In this document: positions 21,213 to 34,912 of the stretch, in pieces
Position numbering within the stretch: the first letter of the stretch is position 1
Layout of the letters: each line of letters begins with the position of its first letter
Origin: Salvelinus alpinus
Lineage: Eukaryota > Chordata > Actinopteri > Salmoniformes > Salmonidae
Length of the DNA: 64,000 bases
Reading direction: 5' to 3'
Assembly: GCF_045679555.1 (NCBI RefSeq)
Contig: NC_092100.1
Span: 30,877,106 to 30,941,105, forward strand
The notes under the pieces: model-generated
Database searches by the model: none
What the model saw: the letters and a program-made list of their open reading frames with translations, nothing else
What the model was told of the DNA's origin: nothing
Made by a program: the position numbers and the translations under genes

Positions 21213-21560
21213 AAAATCTTGCATCACTTGAGGTGTCACTGCAGACCTGGGTTCGATCCCAGGCAGGCGACGCACAATTGTCCAGGTTAGGGAAGGGTTT
21301 GGCCGGCCGGGATTTCCTTGTCCCATCACTCTCTTGCGACTTCTTGTGGCTGGTTGCCAGCTGGACGGTGTTTCCTCCGACACATTGGTGCGGCTGGCTT
21401 CTGGGTTAAGCTAGTAGCAGTGCGGCCTGGCAGGGTCGTGTTTCGGAGGACGCATGGCTTTCGATCTTTGCCTCTCCCGAGTCCGAAGTGAAGTTGGGAC
21501 AAGACTGTAAACTACCAATTGAATATCACGAAATTGTGGAGAAAAAGGGGTAAAAAAACA
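21213..21560 (+). mobile_element. tRNA-derived SINE, family not assigned
   Basis: A tRNA-like head with a Pol III B-box-like GGGTTCGATCCCAGGC (21249-21264) is followed by a body (tttcctccgacacattggtg, gtgcggcctggcagggtcgt, cggaggacgcatggctttcg) and an A-rich end (aaattgtggagaaaaagggg). It is not a functional tRNA gene, since no cloverleaf can be drawn around the B box. Confidence 0.65.
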
Positions 21561-21570
21561 AAAATGTAAG

Positions 21571-21852
21571 CCCTTTATCTACTTTGCCAGATGATCTTGT
21601 GGATACCATTTTTATGTCTCTCTGTGGAGTTTGAAGGAAGTTTCTTATTATCATTAGCGGAATTGCTAACTAGCGTTAGCGCAATGACTGGAAGTCTATG
21701 GTAACCAACGCTAGTTAGCGTCAGCTTGCGAAACTACCTCTAACTTCCTTCCAACAGGATGCAGAGACATACAAATGGTATCCATGAATTCATCTGACTC
21801 TGGGGAAGTAGATAGAGGGGTTAATTGCCAAAATCCCGAAGTATCCCTTTAA
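21571..21852. mobile_element. Fold-back MITE (inverted-repeat element)
   Basis: The left arm (ctttatctactttgccaga, ggataccatttttatgtctc) is the inverted image of the right arm (gagacatacaaatggtatcc, ggggaagtagatagaggggt). The inner segments GCTAACTAGCGTT and AACGCTAGTTAGC pair perfectly. TTAA occurs at the right end (21849-21852). The far left end appears replaced by the SINE. Confidence 0.65.
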
Positions 21853-23323
21853 AGCTATAGATCTTAAATGTAATTCTGTCCTGAATCGTGACAGAAGCCT
21901 AGACATGCTGGGTATAAGTTTGAGTCAGAGGTTGGTGAGGTGATTGAATACTCTGAGTCAGTGCTGTGTGAAATGTTTGGTCTGTCTGTATTTGGTCTTT
22001 GGCAGTGCTCGGAGCCCTGACCCTGTGCTGGGTAAGCGTTAAGGTTGTGGGGTTGTATGTACCAAACTGGGTGGAACAGCAGAGACAGACTGCTTGGGAG
22101 AGAAACCTCTCTCTTCAATGCTGCTGTCAGATGGCCATTTCTTACATAGCTCAGATTTTTCACAAGCTGCAGCTATTGGGAGAAGAGAGGCCTTTTGGAC
22201 AAAGCAGACGGAATGCTCCTGTCTTGTACTGGTTGCTCTCTTTTCTCCCTCGGTGGTGTGGCTTGATATCTCTACTAAGAAGAGCTTACAAGCATGGAGA
22301 ATGTCCTGGGAAATGCTCAGGATCAATGATTAAGCCTCGGGAATGGTGGCCCTGATCCGAACACTAATCCTACCTGTCATGCCAGCTCTTGTCCTTGGAA
22401 AGAAACCTCTCTTAATATTGACATGCACAGACAAAGTGCAAAATAATCATTTTGTCCATGGACATGACATCTCATTGCACCTTAGCATTTCTCTCTTCCA
22501 CATTGTGGAAGCATAAGTACTGCAGCTGGAAAGCTGTAGCTTTTTGGAGCCGTTGTCATAGTTTCCTTTCTGCAGCAGTGTGAAGGAAATACATTAGAGG
22601 TCTTTGTCATTTGATTGGAATTGAGTATGTATTGATTCAGAATGAACATGAGCCTGTTTTCAATCCGAGAACATAATAATATTAAAAGAAAAACATGAAA
22701 GTGTGTTTCTGTTAATGCACCACATCTTACGTTAAGCCACAATGGGATTTTCTATTTTCATACATTCATTTCACCCTTAGAACATTACAGGCAGTGCTAA
22801 ATGTACACAGTGTTTAACTTGGGTAAATGATGCTCGGCAGAGAGGGTAATCGAGCACATGAGGAGCACAAAAGCCAGTGTTTAAATAAGGGGGAAAAAGG
22901 GCTCCAATATTCCTCCTGGAGAGGTCTCGCAGTGGCTCAGTCCCAGTGCTCTGCAGACATGAATCATGATAGATAAGGAGATTGGACTGAGATTATGTTT
23001 GAGCCCCGGGGGGGGCTCCATAAAGTAGCCTGGGTCTTGGTGACCATGACAAAAGGCGAGTCAGGGTCTGAATATTCACTCACAAAGTACAGTATTTTGG
23101 TTTTGCAGGCAAATTGTTCTAGCTATTTTTAAATATATATTAAGTACATATTTTCATAGAGAGGTTTTTGATAGAAATTAATTTAAAATTGTTCTGTCTG
23201 GAATGAGCCATCTGTATTGGCTCTCGTTCAAATACCTAGACCTTGGCTCACAAGAATATGAACTTCTCATGCTTTGCTCAAACATATATGATATGGATGT
23301 AATTAAAGCAACTGTGATATATA
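21853..23323. other. mef2a intron, no gene or element recognised
   Basis: The small ORFs here show no homology I can name. A splice-like segment at 22006-22031 is discussed under rejected items. Confidence 0.5.
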
Positions 23324-25014
<1,691 letters not shown>

Positions 25015-25016
25015 TA

Positions 25017-26352
25017 TACACTACCGGTCAAAAGTTTTAGAACACCTACTCATTCAAGGGTTTTTCTTTATTTTTGCTATTTTCTACATTGTAGAATAAT
25101 AGTGAAGGCATCAAAACTATGAAATAACACATATGGAATTATGTAGTAGCCAAAAACAAATCAAAATATTTTTTATATTTGACATTCTTCAAATTGCCAC
25201 CTTTTGCCTTGATGACAGCTTTGCACACTCTTGACATTCTCTCAACCAGCTTCACCTGGAATACTTTTCCAACAGTCTTGAAGGAGTTCCGTCATATGCT
25301 GAGCACTTGTTGGCTGCTTTGCGGCCCGACTCATCCCAAACCATCTCAATTTGATTGAGGTTTGGGGGTTATGGAGGCCAGGTCATCTGATGTGGAACGC
25401 CATCACTCTCATTCTTGGTAAAATAGCCCTTACACAGCCTGGAGGTGTGTTGGGTCATTGTTCTGTTGAATAACAAATGATAGTCCCACTAAGCCCAAAC
25501 CAGGTGGGATGGCGTATTGCTGCAGAATGCTGTGATAGCCATGCTGGTTAAGTGTGCCTTGAATTCTAAATAAATCACTGACAGTGTCACGAGCAAAGCA
25601 CCCCCACACCACACCATAACCTCCTCCTCCATGCTTCATGGTGGGATATACACATGCGGAGATCATCCGTTCACCCACACTGCATCTCAAAAAAACACGG
25701 CAGTTGGAACCAAAAATCTCCAATTTGAACTCCAGACCAAAGGACACATTTCCACTAGTCTAATGTCCATTGCTCGTGTTTCTTGGCCCAAGTAAGTCTC
25801 TTCTTCTTATTGGTGTCTGAACAGTTGATGTTCAACTGAACAGTTGATGTTGATATGTGTCTGTTACTTGAACTCTGTGAAGCATTTATTTGGGCTGCAA
25901 TTTCTGAGGCTCTAATGAATTTATCCTCTGCAGCAGAGGTAACTCTGGATCATTCCTGTGGCGGTCCTTATGACTGTACAGTTTTATCATAGCGCTTGAT
26001 GGTTTTTGCGACTGCACTTGAAGAAACCTTCTTGAAATTTCCCGTATTGACTGACCTTCATGTCTTAAAGTAATGATGTACTGTCGTTTCTCTTTGATTA
26101 TTTGAGCTGTTCTTGCCATAATATGGACTTGGTCTTTTACCAAATAGGGCTATGTTCTGTATACCCCCCTACCTTGTTACAACAAAACTGATTGGCTCAA
26201 ATGCATTAAGAAGGAAAGAAATTCCACAAATTAACTTTTAAGAAGTCATACCTGTTAGTTGAATTGCATTCCAGGTGACTACCTCATGAAGCTGGCCGAG
26301 AGAATGCCAAGAGAGTGCAAAGCTGTCATCAAGGCAAAGGGGGGCTATTTAA
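25017..26352 (-). mobile_element. Truncated Tc1-like transposon next to the Sleeping Beauty copy
   Basis: The left terminus (cactaccggtcaaaagtttt, followed by acctactcattcaagggttt) directly abuts the previous element's TA. Minus-strand transposase pieces are present, but the right terminus is missing beyond about 26352. A shorter piece of the same family is at 56385-56803. Confidence 0.8.
25430..26119 (-). pseudogene. Tc1-like transposase pseudogene
   Basis: The minus-strand start at 26119 encodes MARTAQIIKEKRQYIITLRH and REISRRFLQVQ (helix-turn-helix). A catalytic-side fragment at 25747-25430 contains RMISACVYPTMKHGGGGYGV. Indels and deletions separate the two, so it is inactive. Confidence 0.75.
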
Positions 26353-28878
26353 GATTACCACTTCCAATGTGTATGTTTTTTCCTTTAAAAAGCATTCTAA
26401 ACTGTATTTGTTTTATGTTAAGGGGACCTCCAAGTGAAATATGGATTGGCGTTCTTGGAACAACTACCGAGTGAGTGACTGTACTGTAATCTGTCACATA
26501 CTGTGGCCCTGCTCTCTGTTTCCTGAGTCAAATCAATACCAGAGCACCCGCTAAAGAGTTTTTGTCCAGGCTCATTAATTATAATTTGCTCTCCTTTCCA
26601 CTTAATCTATTAGAGGCTCTTGATTCACACCCATTAATCTTTTCTCATTAATGTGTATTCTCTTCCCTCACTGAGACTCATGTTCCTCTGGTGTTTGCTT
26701 AATGACAGTCAGGTCTGGTCAGATCTGCCTCACTTGCTCTACGGTTCATTCTAGTGAAAGCACAAGTTTATTTTGTCTTACGTTCAAATGAAAGCTAAAT
26801 GTTTGAGTGGTACAGACAACCTCTTATGTAACTTTGCTCCCACAGTGGGCGGTGTTAATTACTTACAACAAAAAGTATATTTATTTACCCAAACAGAAAC
26901 TAAACATAATTGTACATGTCCTGGGGTCATTCACTGAGGATTTGATGGCAGAAGAACCATTCTGGTTCAGAAAACAAATCCACAAATATGTTTCTGCCAA
27001 AAGGCTTGGCTCCACTCTTGTGATCATTTTCTCATTTTAAAATTAACTGTGAGGTAAAAATAGTTGTTTCTGTCTTGTAACAGTGCCCCATTTAGAAACC
27101 ATTTAAAGGTCTAAAAGGGATGCTGGCACTAATTACATTTAAGTATTTTCTTCATCGGCAATTTTTAGGCATGGTCATCTGTACCAATGTACACTACAGT
27201 TATTCTGCATGCTGCTTTTGTGCACAACTGGCTTTAGTCCATGTCAAATTAGCTTCAAGGAGCATGTTTCTCGTCCGTTAGGCCCTAGTTACTGCCTACA
27301 CATCCACGTTTACGATGATGTCATAGCCTCTGATCATTATCAGAGAGCTGTGTTGCTGCACCTTTTACAGTCATATCAAGCAAGATAGGACCCTCCCCCT
27401 CCCAAACTCCAGCCCAGATATTGCCTCACTCGATTTGCCCGCCCACTCCCACAATGGTTTCTGAGTAGAGCCGAGAAGAGAAGAAACCTCTGTGTGGAAA
27501 TCCACAACCAGAGTTTGCCTTTCAGAAAATAATTTATCTTTCTTAGAAATAAAGAATTCTGATTTGCACTGACTTATCAAATTTCCGATAGTGAAGATAC
27601 TTTCTTTGCAATGGTTGTTGACCCAGATGGTACTCGTCCTCCAATGAACCTATGCTTATGTTAACGTATTGGATGTTTTGCCATAAGCAATAGCAGTGTC
27701 TGCTATTTTTAGGGTTTGGGTCATTTACATGGCTAATTATATGCGTGCACCTTGGATTTTGCAGCAGTCACTTCCAGTATAAGATGAAAGCGAGTGCTGG
27801 GAGCTATAGTAGTTTGCATTGCGTATGCTGTTGATTCAGCTGTGAGATACCATTGTATGTTTCATAACTGTTTATTTGGCCATGTATTGTGGTGTTTCTT
27901 ATCTGTAGCTAGAGAGGTGATTGTTCCATTATTTCACAGAGCGAGGTCCTGCTTATTCTGCAGCTGGCTTGTGTTTCACTGGGCTCAATACAACACAATG
28001 GAGTACTCAGTTACTTGTTGAAGTGTGTCACTGATCTGTTGATGAAATAATAGATAGCATAGATTCTTTCATCCCTCTGTTTCAAATATATATGTTTACT
28101 ATCTGTAATCTTAAAAAAAAAAGCTGAATAATGGATCAAAACAAGTTAGAAACTGCTATTGAATGTGCTTATACTCTCACGTTGATACCATAGCATTTCA
28201 TTGATTTCATTGCATATATACCTCACATCAGTTCCATTCCATATATGCATGGTGTGACATGCATTGTAATGGTCCTTCTCCTGATCAGCTCTGAGATGGT
28301 GTCATTGCCCTGTGCTTTCTTTCACTTTGTTTTAGAGCTGCTGCCACAGGAAATGACTCTGGGTGGGGGGTAAACCAGCCTTATGACTCATTCTTATGAC
28401 TCAAACCAGCCTTATGACTCGTTCACACAAATGTATATAGTACCACGAATACAGTACTATGAGTACATCGTTTTGTGTAGCCAGACATAGTATTCCCATA
28501 TTGTCACTTTAAAAAAAGTAACAATCTTTTAGCAAAGTGTTTTACCCAACTGTAATGGCTTGCTATTCCCACCTTCAACAGCAGTCACAGTACATTTGTT
28601 AAGTGAATTGCTCCTCATCCCAGGATACAAGGAGTTGACTTTGATATCGTCACTCACAGCAAGAATGAAAGGCTCATCAATTCTGAAATGGACATTTTAT
28701 TTTGGTAAATGTGCAGGATAATTATCAGAGTCTATTAAAACTTCCCAGAGGGTTGGGAACACTTAACGTTGCGTGCCGTGGCAAGCTATGCAGCTTTAAA
28801 TGGTTGGAGATTTGGCAGATGCCTGTTGTTGTGGTGGCTCACAGTCCCGTGATGGCGTTTGTCTCTGTGTGTCTCCAG
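26353..28878. other. mef2a intron, no gene seen
   Basis: This is AT-rich intron with no recognised transposon ends. It ends in the acceptor gtgtgtctccag before the next exon. Confidence 0.55.
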
Positions 28879-29063
28879 GGAGTGGCTTTGTCAACTCCAG
28901 GGGCTCTCCGGGACTCCTGGGCACACCCAGCGGGAACGGCCTGGGGAAAGTCATGCCCACCAAGTCTCCACCGCCCCCTGGAGTGAACATGGGGATGGGA
29001 AATCGCAAGCCAGACCTGAGAGTGGTGATCCCCCCGTCCAGCAAAGGCATGATGCCCCCACTG
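28879..29063 (+). CDS. mef2a: mef2a coding exon (MAPK docking region)
   Basis: The acceptor is tgtgtctccag and the donor is gtgagt at 29064. The first two bases complete a Gly codon from exon 99-312. The exon encodes [14 protein letters not shown] and [20 protein letters not shown]. The underlying basic-hydrophobic motif (29004-29033) is the known p38/BMK1 docking site of MEF2A. It ends in phase 0, so it can join either the microexon or 34131. Confidence 0.95.
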
Positions 29064-31004
29064 GTGAGTAGCCTACAGTCCCCACTCCTCACTGCACATG
29101 AGCAGACTGTAGGAACACTATGTATCTCTCAGTCTTAGGGCTGGCTCAGATTCTGGCTTAGAAGCATTCTCCTTTCCCCTCACATGTGTGCATCAGAGGG
29201 AGTTTTATTTTCCCTACACAGGATCGTGACGGTATCATTGTGGTATAGCGTGCCATGCTGGTAATGTTTTGGCGCAGGAGACAATGTCCTGAGGATATCA
29301 GTGCTGTCTGAGGACCCCTTTCTTCCTGGTGGGACTGGTTTACGTGCAGCTTAGATTCACTTCCATCAACAGCAATCAGCAAGTGGCATTCGTTCTCATG
29401 CTGCATTTTTATTTGATTACCTACAGGAGCAAGATTCTGGACAGTGCCAAGAACACAAACAGCACTATAGCTAGTTGGTCTATATTTCTGACGCCCAGTC
29501 ACTCAATTATTCATATTGAAATGATAGGCCCTCTCTAATTATTATAATGAAGGTGCAGAGCACCGGAGGCTGCACTAGACTGTCTCATCAATCTAAATGA
29601 GAAGAAAGAGAAAGAGGAAAAAAAGTGTTCAGAAATTGGCCAGTAATAGACTCTTTCCAACCTGCATGTTGCTGGAGCTCTCAGCAACGGGAGTTCCTCC
29701 AAGACACAGAGGCGTTGTTTGGATCAGGGGTGCCCGTGGCGTGGGCACCCTGATCCATCCACCAGCCTGGAGCAGGGGATCAACATGTGTATGGTACTGT
29801 TACCATGCCAGCATCTGGAAGTGGTAGAGCTCCATACGTCACAAAGACAAAGCATTATTTTAGATCTAACTGGTAGAATGGTTCAGACAGAGAGAATTTA
29901 GAAGTCCTGAATGTGCCAGTAGTATTGAGACGAAAGGGAGGGCCTGCTCTGCTCTGTCAGTGTAAACGCAACATTCCAGATAGGTTAAGGCTTTGGGGGC
30001 TGGCAGGTCTGCAGACAGCCTGTCATTAGGCCATAATGGTATTAAATTAATCACATCTCAGTGTGACAGAGTGGGGATGAAGGCTTAATCAGGGGCCCAG
30101 TGTGAGCCAGATAATATCTTGTCGCCCTTGTCGTGTCTTCCTGATGCTATTGATTGAGTGTGGTATTAAGACAGTCCTGGCCAGGGCACAGGGAAGTTGG
30201 AAGAGGGGCTTCCAGTTAGTTTCTTGTGTAGCAGAACAGTAGGCCTCAGATACAGAGAGACCCCAGTAATCCCTAGGTGAAACAAAAATGCACAATATGC
30301 AGGCTTAGTAGTACTGTATCAATATTACATTGACTGGTACCTCGTTGACTACTTTACATGAGCTACAATGATGTTGTTACTTTACAGTTTTTCATTGAGT
30401 TGACCTAACTAGTCAATTTTAGTTTCTTGAACACAGTTTATTTGAAAGTGGAGAGCCTTCCAAATGAGTCACGTTTGAGCCTCAGGATTGATGAAGTAAT
30501 TAGATTGACATAGTTATGTATTGATGCATGAGAGGTTAAGAACTTATTCAATGTGAGGTTAAGTCCAAGTCAAAGTGTGTTTGCTGACTTAAACTCTTCC
30601 CCTTAGAGTTTATCCATTTTGGTTTTACATCATTAACCTTCTGAGTAGCGAATAGTGGTGGATCCAAAATCATAGGTCAAACTCTGAAATGGTCACAAAC
30701 ACAATGCTAAAGTGTTATAACATGGTCATTTAGCAGACTCTTCTATCCAAAGTATTTCAGGGAAGTTCATGAGTCCACAAAGAAATTGATTGACATTGCA
30801 TTTGACAAAGAGGGTTTCGCAAGGTAACATGAATAGCAGAGGACAGAGTGAATTTGTAAGTCTAGAGGTCAGGCACGTCTAGATGACTTTTAGTTGTGGA
30901 ATACAATCAGGCAATTAGGACTTTGGATTTCAAAAGGGTGACTGTGGAAGCCATCCTGACCTTCTCTTGTAACCCTGCCTCTTCTTCTCTTCTGTTGAGA
31001 GCAG
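29064..31004. other. mef2a intron before the microexon
   Basis: No gene is seen. A short near-perfect hairpin lies at 29721-29756. A pyrimidine-rich stretch with CUUCUUCUCUUCU-type sequence sits at 30980-30993, just upstream of the microexon. Confidence 0.6.
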
Positions 31005-31028
31005 TCAGAGGAAGAGGAAATGGATTTG
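31005..31028 (+). CDS. mef2a: mef2a beta microexon (24 nt, SEEEEMDL)
   Basis: Eight codons, SEEEEMDL, are framed by gagagcag (acceptor, ends 31004) and gtgagt (donor, 31029). Both flanking exons are in phase 0, so inclusion keeps the frame. It matches the acidic beta exon of vertebrate MEF2 genes (SEEEELEL-like in MEF2A), which is included in striated muscle and brain and raises transactivation. The CU-rich upstream tract is the kind bound by PTB-type repressors, so regulated inclusion is likely. Confidence 0.88.
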
Positions 31029-31878
31029 GTGAGTTTTAAGAAATGGCTGAATGAGCACGCTTTAAATCGTAACAACAACAGAAAGAGGCATATAGATCAG
31101 TAATACGTGGTCAGGAGTGACAGCTGTACTTGAACTGTAGATTTGAATAACTTGAACTGGGTTTATTGAATTTATTTGATTTGATTGAATGCATTTTATT
31201 TTTATAAAGACTAAATTGAGAAATGAACAGCAGCATCAGTGTGTCACTGCATGTTTTAGGCCTGACCTGTTAAAGATGCCTCAACCTGTCTAATGTGCTG
31301 TGCACCGCCACTCCCATGTGTTGTTCAGGGAATGCCAGACATCCTGCTGGGGTTTGTGTGTGTGTGTTTGTTTGTTTGCGAGTGAGCACACGATGCACAT
31401 GTTCACAAGAACTATCAGACAGGTCCTACATCAATCTTGTGTCTGGTTACTTCAAGATAGTAGTTTGGACAGACATCAAATATTATTTAGTCAAAACGAA
31501 AGGTTTCGTAATGTCACAAAAATTCCAAAGTAACTTCCCAAGAAGAGATTTCAGATCTTGGATTTATTTTCCTAATGGGGAGCGGCAGATTACTTCATTG
31601 TGGATTAAGTCTCTGAAGAAGTTTGTTTTTGATGATGTCACCTCGTTGGAGAGAATAGGAGCTGCGGATATTTATCATACTGTCATGATGCAATATTGCC
31701 TCAAATGTAACCCTCAGCTGCACAATATTACAAGTAACCATATCATATCATAAGGATATGCCTTATGTGTTTGCTACACTGATTGAGTAAAGGTGTCTCT
31801 TGATGTAATTCCCACCCAGATCCCAAACATGCTGCTCCTGCTAAATGTCATTTTGCCTCTATCAGGTGCTAACAAATA
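31029..31878. other. mef2a intron, no gene seen
   Basis: It contains a short GT/TTTG-rich run near 31350. The 152-codon frame at 31295-31753 has no recognisable domain and lies between two exons of mef2a; I treat it as chance. Confidence 0.5.
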
Positions 31879-33226
31879 CAGTGCATTCAGAAAGTATTCA
31901 GACCCTTGACTTTTTCTACATGTTGTTATGTTACAGCCTTATTCTACATTTTATGAAATAGTTTTTTTTCTTAATAACTGTACACACAATACCCTATAAT
32001 GACAAAGCAAAAATAGGTTTTTAGGAATGTTTGCAAATGTATAAAACATGTAAAACAGAAATATCACATTTACATAAGTATTCAGACCCTTTAGTCAGTA
32101 CTTTGTTGAAGCACCTTTGACAGTGATTACAGCCTCGAGTCTTCTTGGGTATGACGCTGCAAGCTTGGCACAGCTGTATTTGGGGAGTTTCTCCCATTCT
32201 TCTCTACAGATCCTCTCAAGCTCAGTCAGGTTGGATGGGGAGCATCGCTGCACAGCTATTTTCAGGTCTCTCCAGAGATGTTTGATCGGGTTCAAGTCTG
32301 GGCTCTGGCTGGGACACTCAAGGACATTCAGAGACTTGTCCAGAAGTCACTGTGTTGTCTTGGCTGTGTGCCTAGGGTTGTTGTCCTGTTGGAAGGTGAA
32401 CCTTTGCCCCAGTCTGAGGTCCTGAGCGCTCTGGAGCAGGTTTTCATCAAGGATCTCGCTGTACTTTGCTCCATTAATCTATCCCTCAATCCTGATTAGT
32501 CTCCCAGTCCCTGCCTCTGAAAAACATCCCCACAGTATGATGCTACAACCACCATGCTTTACCGTATGGATGGTACCAGGTTTCCTCCAGACATGACGCT
32601 TGTCATTCAGGCCAAAGAGTTCAATCTTGGTTTCATCAGAGCAGAGAATCTTGTCCTTTAGGTGCCTTTTGGCAAACTCCAAGGGGGTTGTCATGTGCCT
32701 TTTACTGAGGAGTGGCTTCTGTCTGGCAACTATATGATGGAGGCCACTGTGTTCTTGGGGACCTTCATTACTATAGACATTTTTTGGTACCCTTCCCCAG
32801 ATCTGTGTCTCGACACAATCCTGTCTCAGAGCTCTACGGACAATTCCTTCGACCTCATCGCTAGGTTTTTGCTCTGACATGCACTGTTACCTGTGGGACC
32901 TTATGTAGACAGGTGTGTGCCTTTCCAAATCATGTCCAATCAATTTAATATTGTACAGGTGGACTCCAATCAAGTTGTTGAAACATCTCACGGATGAACA
33001 ATGGAAACAGGATGCACCTGAGCTCAATTTTGAGTCTCATAGCAAAGGTTCTTAAAAAAAAATATATACATTTGCAAAAATGTCAAAAACCTGTTTTCGC
33101 TTTGTCATTATGGGGTAGTGTGTGTAGATTGATTAAACATTTTTATTCAATCCATTTAAGAATATGGCTGTAACGTAACAAAATGTGGAAAAAGGGAAGT
33201 CGTCTGAATACTTTCCGAATGCACTG
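31879..33226 (-). mobile_element. Tc1-like transposon, second copy of the 9276 family
   Basis: Termini CAGTGCATTCAGAAAGTATT and their complement are flanked by TA at 31877-31878 and 33227-33228. At 1348 bp it is shorter than the 9276 copy, mainly because about 215 bp encoding the N-terminal DNA-binding region has been lost. Confidence 0.9.
32095..32880 (-). pseudogene. Tc1-like transposase pseudogene with N-terminal deletion
   Basis: From the minus-strand ATG at 32880 the product jumps to [20 protein letters not shown], deleting most of the helix-turn-helix region. [20 protein letters not shown] holds the first Asp, and a frame break at about 32480 ends this block. The final block (32295-32095) with NPIKHLWRDLKIAVQR shows Glu-to-Lys at the third catalytic position. 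Confidence 0.82.
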
Positions 33227-33228
33227 TA

Positions 33229-34130
33229 TGTCTCACTTTTAGATCAGAACAAACAAGTGAGGCATTCAAAGTTGATAGAGGTACATAATGGACAGAATGT
33301 TATATCCTCAGAAGATTTGAATAAAGCATGCATAGATCTATAAATTGTGGGAAATGAGTTCAGTGTGAGTGTGTGGGCCTGGTGAGTGTAGTAGGCTGCC
33401 TCAGAGCTTGTGTGGTCCTGTTGCTGCTGCATGAAGGCACTGCGTTGTGTGTGACTGTGCTTGGGACAGCATGCCAGCCACTGCAGCCAGGATTGCGGTT
33501 TTAAAGGAGTTAGTAGTAGCTACTGTATATTATCCAAATGTAGGACCCGTCTCTTTTTGTATTAGGCTTAAGAAATCTGCCATCTGTAAACAACTTGAGT
33601 GCTGAAGAGCATTTGCCTTAGCTTGTAAGGAAAATTGAATATGAAAAAGGTTGCATATCAGCACCAATCCCACTATTGTATATGGTAAAACGATATCATA
33701 TTTCACAACTATATTCCCTTATCCATAATCCCTACATTGAATATCTGTTAAGAGATTCATCCACAAACAACAGCCCTCTTCTCAATATTGGACAAAAACA
33801 TGCAATGTCTTTCCTTAATGGGATTGAGTTTTATGCTTATTGCGCATATTGTCAAGCCGTTGTCATATAACAAGCCTCAATATGTTATCTGGATTGTAGC
33901 TACATGTGACATGAAGCTACAATGCCACCTCTTGGTGAAAAGTAGTATCACAACACATTTGTTCATTGTCACAATAATAATGGTCTTTATCAAGTTACTA
34001 CTTAAAAACATATCAAATGTAATCTATAACAACTGACATTTTGTATAATTTGGGTTCACTACAGTAAGTCCTATAGGGCCACACTGTTGCTTTGTTCATT
34101 ACATCTGTGTTTTCCTGGTTCTGTTTGCAG
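33229..34130. other. mef2a intron, no gene seen
   Basis: No repeats or genes were recognised. It ends in the acceptor ggttctgtttgcag. Confidence 0.55.
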
Positions 34131-34248
34131 AACACCCAAAGGCTAAGCAGCTCCCAGACACTGGCCACCCCAGTAGTGTCTGTCACCACCCCCAGCCTGC
34201 CCCCTCAAGGCCTGGTCTACTCAGGCATGCCCAGCGCTTACAACACTG
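34131..34248 (+). CDS. mef2a: mef2a coding exon
   Basis: It encodes NTQRLSSSQTLATPVVSVTT and PPQGLVYSGMPSAYNT, a well-conserved MEF2A activation-domain stretch. The acceptor ends at 34130 and the donor gtgagt starts at 34249. It ends in phase 1. Confidence 0.95.
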
Positions 34249-34407
34249 GTGAGTCTACCCCTCTGTCCCCTGCCACGGCTGCCTCAGCCCTGCCTGCCTG
34301 GCTGTTACTGATTGGCCTGGTCTCCTGTGGTGAGAGGTGTTGCTGCAGTAGCAGTTGGAGGGGGATTGTGTGTAACTCACTGTTCTCTGGTGCTGTTGTT
34401 GTTGCAG

Positions 34408-34531
34408 AGTACTCCCTGAGCAGTGCAGAGATCTCCTCCCTACAGGGCTTCGGCTCTCCAGGGCTCTCTCTGGGCTCCATGTCGGCATGGCAACAACATC
34501 AACTGGGCCAGGCAGCTCTCAGCTCTTTGGT
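34408..34531 (+). CDS. mef2a: mef2a coding exon
   Basis: The acceptor is gttgttgcag and the donor gtgagt is at 34532. It encodes EYSLSSAEISSLQGFGSPGL and WQQHQLGQAALSSLV. The choice of donor after ttggt rather than ttg is decided by the reading frame into the next exon. Confidence 0.93.
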
Positions 34532-34718
34532 GTGAGTAACACACTAGCAAACACACGCACATACACATTAAGAAACCCACACACGAACACACATTATATA
34601 CACATTCAAAGTACATAGCTTGTACTCCTTCAAATATCCCTTTTCCAACCACCACTCCAAGAACCTGATCTATGTCACTTTCCAAATGGCCACTGAGCCC
34701 GTGCTGTTTCTCTCACAG

Positions 34719-34875
34719 GGGTGGTGGTCAACTACCTCAGGGCTCCAACCTCTCTATCAACACCAGCCAAAACATCAATATCAAGTCAGAACCCATCTCC
34801 CCTCCACGGGAGCGCGTCACCCCCTCTGGCTTCCACCAGCAGCAGCAACAGCAGCGGCATCAGCAGCAGCAGCAG

Positions 34876-34912
<37 letters not shown>

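Noticed and set aside
21240..21270. B-box-like GGTTCGATCCC suggesting a tRNA
   Set aside because: No acceptor stem or anticodon arm can be formed; it is SINE-derived.
22006..22031. Splice-like 26-nt segment between tttggtctttggcag and gtaagcg, possible extra mef2a exon
   Set aside because: Including it between 312 and 28879 shifts the mef2a reading frame, and the encoded residues do not resemble any MEF2A segment.
31295..31753. 152-codon + strand ORF in a mef2a intron
   Set aside because: It has no recognisable domain or splice context and its composition is intron-like; an ORF of this length can occur by chance.
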